Below the pieces are notes generated by a model, which searched no databases, was not told where the DNA came from, and was given only the letters and a program-made list of their open reading frames with translations. A DNA stretch of 64,000 nt from Morinoia aosen (lineage: Eukaryota > Arthropoda > Malacostraca > Amphipoda > Talitridae). Shown here in pieces: positions 57,372 to 64,000 of this stretch. The number at the start of each line of letters is the position of its first letter. Position 1 is the first letter of the stretch. Where the stretch lies: positions 34,324,139 through 34,388,138 of the forward strand of contig CM059563.1 in assembly GCA_030386875.1 (NCBI GenBank), given 5' to 3'. The position numbers were made by a program, and so were the translations under genes.

Positions 57372-57990
57372 CTAGCTCTTTCTCTGGCCTCTGCAAAGGT
57401 AAGGCCTTGATCCGCAGTAAGATGACGGGCGTTTCTCCATCATGTAAGCAACACGTTCTTGTGAAGTTGCTGAGAGAGGGCCCTTGCAGTTTACACATAC
57501 AGGTAGTGATCCAGATGATGGGCAGGTTTTAGAGAAATGTCCATTTTTAAAGCAGTGGCTGCATACAAGGGATTTCAAACTGCATCTGCTGCAAGTATGG
57601 CCATACCGGCAGCACTGACCACAACGCAGCGGACTTGGGTAGTATTGGTCTACATTATTATAAACATACCCAATCCAAATTTTAGGGAAAAGACTAGAAA
57701 GAAGGAAGGCAAGTACATACAGCAGAATATGAGCTTTGAGAGGATCAGAGAGGAGCTTTTGTATTCTGACTACCTTATTAGATTTGAGGGCTTTTAGAAA
57801 AAATTCTAGAGACTCACTTTTCAGTTATGGGGCAAAGATTGTACCATATGTGAACTGTGTGGTCCATGCAATTGTGACAGTAACATTATCAAGTAATGAA
57901 TTTTTGGCAGCAAGAAGGTTTTGAACTTGGCTAAAGTCTATTGTGATGATCAGCAGTAATACAGAGCATTGATGTTTAATTTTTTTCCCC
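57372..57990 (-). pseudogene. LINE-4 ORF1 gag-like zinc-knuckle region
   Basis: Reads PLRCGQCCRYGHTC, SRCSLKSLVCSHCFKNGHF, then SKTCPSSGSLPVCVNCKGP. The CxxCxRYGHxxxxC followed by CxxCxxxGHxxxxCP and CxNCxG is the standard gag knuckle series of I/Jockey ORF1. The upstream part is frame-broken. Confidence 0.78.
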
Positions 57991-58138
57991 TGCATTGCAC
58001 AATTAGTCTATGGAATGGCCTATGTTGAAGGGATTTTTCTTAGAAAGCTGAATTTTGGGATCTGTGCTAGTCATGACCATTATTCTGTCATTGTCTAGTA
58101 GATGCAGAAATTTCTTTAAAGTTGTCTGCGGAGTTTAA

Positions 58139-58360
58139 CACGTTAGTTGCGATGGGTTAAACTGAAGTTCAATATTCAACTTAAATTTGAAGTCAAAAGT
58201 GATAAGCAAATTGGTACATATCAAACATTAACTGGGCCTGTTAACTACCATTAATTTAGAAAGGTTGTTGGAATTTTTCAAAACGACCCATCGATGGGTC
58301 GTTTTGCAGCAGGAAAAACCTAACTACGACCCACCGGTGGGTCGTAACGCAATGAATGTG
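58139..58360. mobile_element. TTAA MITE, CCGGCGG-related family, with perfect palindromes
   Basis: Ends CACGTTAGTTGCGATGGG and CACATTCATTGCGTTACG, flanked by TTAA on both sides (58135-58138, 58361-58364). 222 bp. Near the right end are two perfect palindromes: 26 bp centred on ccATCGATgg and 20 bp ACGACCCACCGGTGGGTCGT. Confidence 0.78.
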
Positions 58361-58494
58361 TTAATTCAATTCTTGCACTATTCTTGATGGGCTGCAGAGT
58401 AGGTAAGGATTGTGAGGTGCTGCCCTGTTTAGTTGGATAAGAGGGCGTTGGAAGATTTCTGGGAATGCTGTCAGCATTTAAGTAGTATTTGTGA

Positions 58495-59430
58495 AGGAAA
58501 GAACAATAATCAATTTTCTAATTTTGGGTAATTAGATTGAAATAAGCAATGTTTCTTCTATGCACTTTCCATCGCAAATGAGTATTTAACAAGTTATAGC
58601 TGTAGGTTATCTACCTCAATTCTGTTCTTTGAAGCGCAGAAAAAATCAGGGTAAATGTAAAGCGTTTGCTAGTAATCGATTTTCAAACTTTTGGTGCCTA
58701 TACATAGTTGATTAGATCAAAATAAACAAATTTTCTACTATGCACTTTCCGTCAGAACTAAGTATTTTAAAAGTTATAGCAGTGAATTAGTTACCCCAAC
58801 TCAAGTGTTTGAAGCGGGAAGTAATTCATCGATGGCAACACTGCAATGGGGTCTCGCTTCCAACGCGCTCGTCATCAAAGACGAAACTAAACCTACCGCG
58901 CTAACTCATAAAATATTCATTCGACACAAAAAGTGTACAGAAGAGAAGTAGTTTATTTCAATGTTATTACCATGACTCAAGCAACAAAAATAGAAAATCA
59001 ATGAGTTGCTGTTTATTCGAGCGCATTTGTCATCAAAGACGAAACTAAACATACCGCTATAATTCGTTAAATACTCATTTGCAATGGAAAGTGCATAGAA
59101 GAAAACTTATTTATTTCAAACTAATTACCAAAAACCTAAAAATTGATTACTAGCTAGCTAAGACTTTACATTTACCAAAATCAGTTTGAGAAGAGGCCCC
59201 TAACTAACTACTAACTAATGGACTCTCTTCAGACGGTTGTAATGCGCTTGATTCGGCTTGAATGATCATTACGTTGGGTTATTTATGTTACTTTACTTTA
59301 GATTAGTTTAACTAGTTACGTTACATTACATCACTGCTAACTATAACTTGTTAAATACTCATTTGCAATGGAAAGTGCATAGAAGAAAAATTGTTTATTC
59401 TGATTTAATTACCCATTTTCTAGCAGCATA
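58495..59430. mobile_element. Long-TIR element, older copy, interrupted by a younger copy
   Basis: The left arm (ttcttctatgcactttccatcgcaaatgagtatttaacaagttatag, 58550-58610) and right arm (ctataacttgttaaatactcatttgcaatggaaagtgcatagaagaa, 59340-59390) are inverted. The younger copy at 58650-59176 sits between them. Outer ends are unclear. Confidence 0.55.
58650..59176. mobile_element. Long-TIR element, copy with 8-bp duplication AAAATCAG
   Basis: Ends GGTAAATGTAAAG at both sides in inverted orientation; AAAATCAG at 58642-58649 and 59177-59184. Long inverted arms carry the tgcactttccgtcagaactaagtattttaaaagttatag block. 527 bp, non-coding. Confidence 0.8.
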
Positions 59431-59538
59431 AATTGGAAACTGACTACTGTCCTCTCTTCACATTTACCATTTAAGCTAGCACAGGAGTCAGAAATGATAC
59501 CACTTTGTTTGCAATCACAATCTGAAATTACATGGCTA

Positions 59539-59874
59539 TCAGTTTTTTGAGGTTTTTTGGTTGCACTTCACAAGTTCAAGGAGAGTCACTCCAGTCCTAC
59601 ATTTGATGCCTAGAGCTTTCCGTACTGGTTTCTCTTTTCTTTTATATGGAGATTTTTTTTGAGGCAAAATTGCCACAAAGTCACTAGCACTTTGCAAAAT
59701 TGCCACAAAGTCACTAGCACTAGCATCAGCCCACACTGTAACCGTACCATGCGGGTCGACACCCCACACGCCCCCAACAGGGTCCTCCTGACGAGCTTGC
59801 GCCAACAGCTCCCCAGCCAACAAGCTGACAGAACTGTCAACCGAGTCGTCCTTAAAAGATCGCCAAAAGCTCAA
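59539..59874 (-). CDS. Unrecognised 111-codon open frame
   Basis: Reads MSFWRSFKDDSVDSSV, SLLAGELLAQARQEDPVG and HGTVTVWADASASDFVAIL, then a basic tail. A 33-bp tandem duplication repeats SASDFVAIL. The composition looks protein-like (acidic start, VTVWADAS reminiscent of a retroelement RNase H strand), but I recognise no family. It lies between transposons and is probably a remnant of one. Confidence 0.3.
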   Translation of the reverse strand: MSFWRSFKDDSVDSSVSLLAGELLAQARQEDPVGGVWGVDPHGTVTVWADASASDFVAILQSASDFVAILPQKKSPYKRKEKPVRKALGIKCRTGVTLLELVKCNQKTSKN

Positions 59875-60376
59875 ATTTGACCAGCAATCGAATTCAGTAA
59901 CGATACACCACCGAATCGTACCTATGACGAAGCAGGACTGAATGCAACTGTCTCTCTCCGATCACACTTTCCATATCTAGGAAGCTGGCACCCAACTCAC
60001 ATTTACTCCCCCTTTCAGTCCTCATACTTATAATCCTTCCATTTTCCTTAATATTGTGGCAGACGTGATATAGCGCGGTCGCCATCTGAGCGTGTGAAAT
60101 TTTGTTCCGGAATCATGAGCAGATCATGTTAACTTGAACTTGAACTTGAGGGCCGACAGTGTCGGGGCCTTTGTAACGGCCTACAATTCCCTCCACAATT
60201 TTCACACGAAGAGTTCAGCGCCTGGTACCAGACTTGTCCACTAAACTACTCAGGATCTACAATCCTTGTCACAAGCCTCCATTGGAAGGCATCACCGGGA
60301 CAACCAGTGTGTCAAAACACCATCCCCCGGCACATTGGGTCATTACAGCCCATTCTACCAGACTGGCTCATTCCAG

Positions 60377-61258
60377 TCACTGTCTCTTACTCCAGGCACG
60401 CACAAGAAACACTTTCATAGCCTCAGTGATACTCGCATTACACTCCTGATCCAATCCAGCAAGACAGCTCATACCGCAATCATCTTCAGCACATCTGGCA
60501 TTCCACTCATTCTCTCCATACTGCTCAGACACCACATTCATAAAACTCTCTCTCTCTTGCTCATACTTACTACATTCCAGCACAAAATGCTCAATTGTTT
60601 CCTCTACTCCACTATTACACTGCTGACATAATCTGTTATTATTCTTATTCCATCTCCATGTACGTCTGTTCACACTCAATGACTTACATCTCACAGCAAA
60701 CAAGAGTTGACTTCCAAAACTACCATCATAGAACAGCTCAAACTTAGGTGCTTTCTTTTTCATATACCAGTTAAGTGTAGGCTTCCGCATCATGCTAAGC
60801 TTCCACTTATTCAATCCATACTCTTTTGTTTGTCTCTCAATCTCTTTCTTCCACCTCTTGCAGTCCCACTCAGGCCCTAGACCTCCAACATTTATTAAAC
60901 TATAGTCATCCACAGGTCTCCCAATTCTAACATGAATAATCTTTTGCATACTGAGTTTCCTTGCATGCCCCCAACATACTTTCTCCCAATAGCTTACACT
61001 CAGATTCCATTCAAAGATTTGCCTTACCCACCTGCTTTTCTGCATTCTTTCAATTCTCACCTTATAATTCAGCACAGCTTTCATCATTCTTTCTGAAAAT
61101 AGGCTCCACCCTAGGTCACCTCTAATGGCTTCTATAGCTGTCCATTTTGGAGCACCCAATGCTACACGTCCTACCTTATTTTGTATCACATCCAGCTTTT
61201 CAAGATCACTTCCATTCCAAGCAAGAGCAGTCATACCATACATGACACTAGGTACAGC
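60377..61258 (-). pseudogene. LINE-1 post-RT and C-terminal Cys-rich region
   Basis: One open frame reads SVMYGMTALAWNGSDLEKLD, then LGAPKWTAIEAIRGDLGWSL, IIHVRIGRPVDDYSLINVGG and WNKNNNRLCQQCNSGVEETI with EHFVLECSKYEQERESF. The final CxxC...HxxxxC is the usual ORF2 tail finger. Open through about 290 codons, so fairly young. The frame is entered from the inserted element rather than from the RT. Confidence 0.82.
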
Positions 61259-61793
61259 GGTAAATGTTGAGGACTTGACCATAATCGATTTTCCACTTTT
61301 TGATCAACAAAGATTGTTGATGAGACCAAAATAAACAAGTTTTCTTCAATGCACTTTCCGGCGGAAATGAGTATTTTAAAAGTTATGGCGTTAAATGAGT
61401 TACCGGAACTCCAGTGTGCATCACCCTATTACAAACGTAAAGAGGTTGGGTCGTGAGGGGTAGCCACAGTTCTTTTAGTTTTATAATTTTCACTAAAAGA
61501 ACTGTTGCTACCCCTCACGACCCAACCTCTTTACGTTTGTAATAGGGGGTTTGCTCTTCGTCGGCTTGGTTGGCGCGCGGGAACGCCTGTTTACTTTCAC
61601 GTCGGACCGCGCGGTATATTTTTCCCCGCCTCAAACACTGGAGTTACGGTAACTCATTTAATGCCATAACTTTTAAAATACTCATTTCCGCCGGAAAACG
61701 CATTGAAGAAAACTTGTTTATTTTGGTCTCATCAACAATCTTTATTGATCAAAGAGTGGAAAATCGATTATGGTCAAGTCCTCAACATTTACC
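61259..61793. mobile_element. Long-TIR element, young copy, 8-bp duplication GGTACAGC
   Basis: Inverted arms of about 160 bp, differing at only a handful of positions, start GGTAAATGTTGAGGACTTG. GGTACAGC lies at 61251-61258 and 61794-61801. The centre is a second palindrome (about 61429-61550, arms cccctattacaaacgtaaag). It splits the LINE-1 frame between YVAVP and SVMYGM. Non-coding. Confidence 0.88.
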
Positions 61794-62551
61794 GGTACAG
61801 CAACATACTTCCACATTCCTCTCACACATTCGTACTTGTTTGCTCTGTATCTGGCCACACTACCTAACCGTCCACTCCACTGCATTGATTTAGCCACTTT
61901 CTCACCTTTAGTTCTAGTACATCCATCTTCACTTATCATACAACCTAGATATTTGTATTCTTTTGTTCTATCTATTCTGATTTCTCCAATATTCCACAGT
62001 CTGTCTCTATCAGTCTCATCACTATTTATAACCATGACCTTACTTTTATCGGCACCAAAGTTCATCTTGAAATCTGAACTATATCCATTCACAATGTCAA
62101 GCATCCTTTGTAGTTCATTACCACATTCACTAACCACAACCACATCATCAGCATACAACAAACAGCTCAGTCTCTCATTACCAACTTTCAGTCCTAGACC
62201 ACTCCCTCTCAGTCGAACTGCTAATTCTTCTGTGTACAATCCAAACAACAGGGGGGACAGAGTAAAGCCCTGTCTCACTCCTCTAACACTCCTCACTTGC
62301 CCTGTTTCCAAATTTCCTAACCTGTAGATAGCACTTGTGTTCTCATACCGACTCTGTACAATGTTCACTATTTTTCTGCTTAAACCAACTTTTCTCAAAA
62401 TTTCAAACAGCCTAACCCGATCCACTCTGTCATACGCCTTTTCAATATCCAGGAATGCTAAATATACCTTCTTGTTATCCTTCTTCATTCGCTCAATTAT
62501 TCCACTCACTACAAACAGATTATCCTCTCCGTCTATCTTGCCTAAAACCAT
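61794..62551 (-). pseudogene. LINE-1 reverse transcriptase domain
   Basis: Reads KVYLAFLDIEKAYDRVDR, then VRGVRQGFTLSPLLFGLYTE, CLLYADDVVVVSECG (catalytic YADD), DFKMNFGADKSKVMVI and TKEYKYLGCMISEDGC, the RT fingers-palm order. The frame is open for about 250 codons up to the inserted element. A one-base shift near 62535 and the missing 5' end make it non-functional. The clade is not resolved; a CR1/L2-like or related group is plausible. Confidence 0.85.
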
Positions 62552-62571
62552 TCTGTTCTTCTCCCAGGATC

Positions 62572-64000
62572 AAATTTCGAAAGCAAGTTTCATCACCATA
62601 GAAAGATCTTACTTGTTACTTGTTGGAATATGGCGTCCCACCAGTAGAGGCCCGGGCGCCCTTGACCGCTACAGTTTCAGCAGCTCAAATGCAGGGCATC
62701 TTGCCCGTGGTTGCCAAGAAAGTGGCAATTGCTTGTGCTGGGAACTTGGGGCTTATAATGGCTCCCCAGGTGACTGGCAGTCCTTCTTTGTGGCATGCTT
62801 CCAACAAGCATCTTCTTTCTGCTGCATATGCTGGGCACTCCATAAACAGGTGGCGCAGATCCTCTGTTCGATTGCATCTACTGCACGTAGCAGGAGATGA
62901 TTTTGTATAAAAGTGCCCATGGCTCAGCAGGCACACCCCCAGCCGGATCCTTGTCACCGCCACTTGTTGAGACCTTGAGAGATTTGGTGGTATTGTGTTG
63001 CTAATGCAAGGCTTGAAGCAGCGTAGGTGTAGAGGGAGCTTTGCCCAATTGTTTTCCCACTCTCTCCTATAGAAAAGCTTAGTTTTTTCCAGGAAATCCT
63101 TGGTGCACAGGGGAATGTCTACCTTGAGCCGTAGGTTGAGTGCTTGTTTTGCCAGCGCATCCGCAGCTTCATTCCCCTTGATGCCACAGTGGCTTGGGAC
63201 CCATTCAATTACTATTGATCCTGGAGAGAACTGTACAATCAAGTCTATGATCCACTGGATCAGGTAGTGAGGTTTGCTCTGCTGTGTGGTCAAGGCTTGG
63301 ATGGCACTTAGGGAGTCTGTGAAGATAATATGCTTATTTGGTGGCTTGGATATATATTGTAATGCAATGTAAATGGCATATAATTCTGCTGTGAAGATGC
63401 TGGAATGTTCTGGGAGCCTTGCTTTCAGTTGGAAATTACAAGAGTAAACACCACAGCCAGCAGCACCACTGCACACCGACCCATCCGTGTATATTTGATT
63501 GCAGTTGTCATACAAAGATGCGACCAGGTCCCCAAACACCATCTGCCACTGTTCATTGTTCATTTGATTTTTGTTGCAGGTCTTCAACGTTTGCTTTATT
63601 GGCAGTGTTGGTTTCTTGTAGCGCAGAGACATGGAGACTGTGGGAATATCTTTGTAGTTTACATTGTTTGTCTTAAATTCCTCCAACAGTCGTCCTGCCA
63701 CTGGGAGAGGGAGAGGTAGGCTGCTGTACAATGAGTAGGGATAGTAATTTAGCATCATCTGTCGAATTGGATGCTCCTTAATGCTCAGTGTTCTGTATGC
63801 ATAGGATACCAGTTTCATTCTGCGTCGGATTTTGAGGGGGCATAGATTGGCTTCTACTTCAAGTTTATAGGTAGGGGTGCATTTGAGTGCACCAATCATT
63901 AGTCTGGCAGCAGCATACTGTATTCGATTTAGTTTATTTAGGTTTGTTATTGCAGCAGTATCATATAAAAAGCACCCATAGTCTATTTTTGATAGGATAG
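62572..64000 (-). mobile_element. LINE-5: I-like non-LTR retrotransposon, 3' end, continues off the right edge
   Basis: The 3' UTR runs from 62684 to about 62572, where LINE-1 begins. ORF2 is open from at least 64000 to 62685 and holds an intact RNase H. It is the best preserved retroelement in the window. Confidence 0.85.
62685..64000 (-). CDS. LINE-5 ORF2 C-terminal part with intact RNase H (partial)
   Basis: Open to the right edge: LSKIDYGC and IQYAAARLMIGALKCTPTYK, the RT thumb, then the RNase H domain. Its catalytic residues are all present: YTDGSVCSGAAG (Asp), TAELYAIYIAL (Glu), IIFTDSLSAIQAL (Asp) and WVPSHCGIKGNEAADALAKQ (His, Asp). A zinc finger CSRCNRTEDLRHLFMEC follows, and the stop is at 62685-62687. 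I-group elements have RNase H in this place, downstream of RT. The RT active site lies outside the window. More than 430 codons without a break suggests a young or active copy. Confidence 0.85.
   Translation of the reverse strand, partial: ILSKIDYGCFLYDTAAITNLNKLNRIQYAAARLMIGALKCTPTYKLEVEANLCPLKIRRRMKLVSYAYRTLSIKEHPIRQMMLNYYPYSLYSSLPLPLPVAGRLLEEFKTNNVNYKDIPTVSMSLRYKKPTLPIKQTLKTCNKNQMNNEQWQMVFGDLVASLYDNCNQIYTDGSVCSGAAGCGVYSCNFQLKARLPEHSSIFTAELYAIYIALQYISKPPNKHIIFTDSLSAIQALTTQQSKPHYLIQWIIDLIVQFSPGSIVIEWVPSHCGIKGNEAADALAKQALNLRLKVDIPLCTKDFLEKTKLFYRREWENNWAKLPLHLRCFKPCISNTIPPNLSRSQQVAVTRIRLGVCLLSHGHFYTKSSPATCSRCNRTEDLRHLFMECPAYAAERRCLLEACHKEGLPVTWGAIISPKFPAQAIATFLATTGKMPCI

Larger units (their letters stand above)
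50700..58000 (-). mobile_element. LINE-4: I-like non-LTR retrotransposon with gag, EN, RT and RNase H, degenerate
   Basis: In - strand order: ORF1 gag with zinc knuckles (about 57990-57372), a TTAA element (55917-56748), endonuclease (about 55905-55390), RT (54082-53753 and flanks), RNase H (53167-52840 and 51668-51540, split by a TTAA element) and a C-terminal knuckle (50987-50781). Both interruptions are family B/C foldback elements. Many frame changes; inactive. Confidence 0.8.
60130..62568 (-). mobile_element. LINE-1: non-LTR retrotransposon, 5'-truncated, with YADD reverse transcriptase
   Basis: Starts (5') near 62568 at GEEQNGF next to the 3' end of LINE-5 and ends at 60130-60148 in a (CAAGTT)n tail. 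RT and C-terminal region are split by a 535-bp long-TIR element at 61259-61793. Same family as LINE-2 but better preserved. Confidence 0.85.

Noticed and set aside
62337..62900. 187-codon plus-strand frame
   Set aside because: Antisense to LINE-1 RT and the LINE-5 3' end, with Ser/Leu-rich composition typical of an antisense shadow.

Overview
This is a eukaryotic, AT-rich, intron-containing and heavily transposon-loaded window, most likely from an arthropod. That placement rests on the flavour of two conserved genes and on the element types; the species cannot be told from the sequence. Only two host genes are recognised, and they converge. The 3' half of ABCF2 (an ABC-F ATPase) runs on the + strand, with exons between 1552 and 5925. 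An essentially complete UFD1 (a subunit of the p97/VCP ubiquitin-unfolding complex) runs on the - strand, with six coding exons between 25065 and 9398. About 3.5 kb with no recognisable gene separates their 3' ends. All exon joins were checked for GT/AG and reading phase. The six UFD1 exons give 312 codons plus stop in one frame; only the initiator Met is missing.

The rest is mobile DNA. Positions 1-41800 hold about 17 copies of a ~360-bp SINE-like repeat. Its 5' head is three consecutive hairpins and its 3' tail is a short tandem repeat. The same region holds TTAA-flanked MITEs of several families, a Harbinger-type MITE with TAA duplications, and four hAT-type elements. Two of those hATs (31454-33848 and 34133-38468) are mirror-image relatives, each with its own perfect 8-bp target duplication. 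A third (28678-30795) carries a transposase C-terminal fragment and splits a tRNA-derived SINE.

Positions 41800-64000 are a graveyard of five non-LTR retrotransposons, all on the - strand. LINE-2 (about 41846-46585) and LINE-1 (about 60130-62568) are copies of one family without a visible RNase H. LINE-3 (about 46585-50362), LINE-4 (about 50700-58000) and LINE-5 (about 62572 to beyond the right edge) are I/Jockey-like, with gag-type zinc knuckles and/or RNase H. They are interrupted by a solo LTR, a tRNA-SINE, a Penelope-like fragment, TTAA elements and a long-TIR family with 8-bp duplications. Most interruptions are bounded by clear target-site duplications, so the order of insertion can be reconstructed.

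I see no prokaryote-style system, CRISPR array or gene cluster. The most novel material is in the repeats: the hairpin-headed SINE-like family, the TTAA foldback group whose families share terminal GGACACCATCC-like ends, the long-TIR family nested in itself, and the mirror-image hAT pair.
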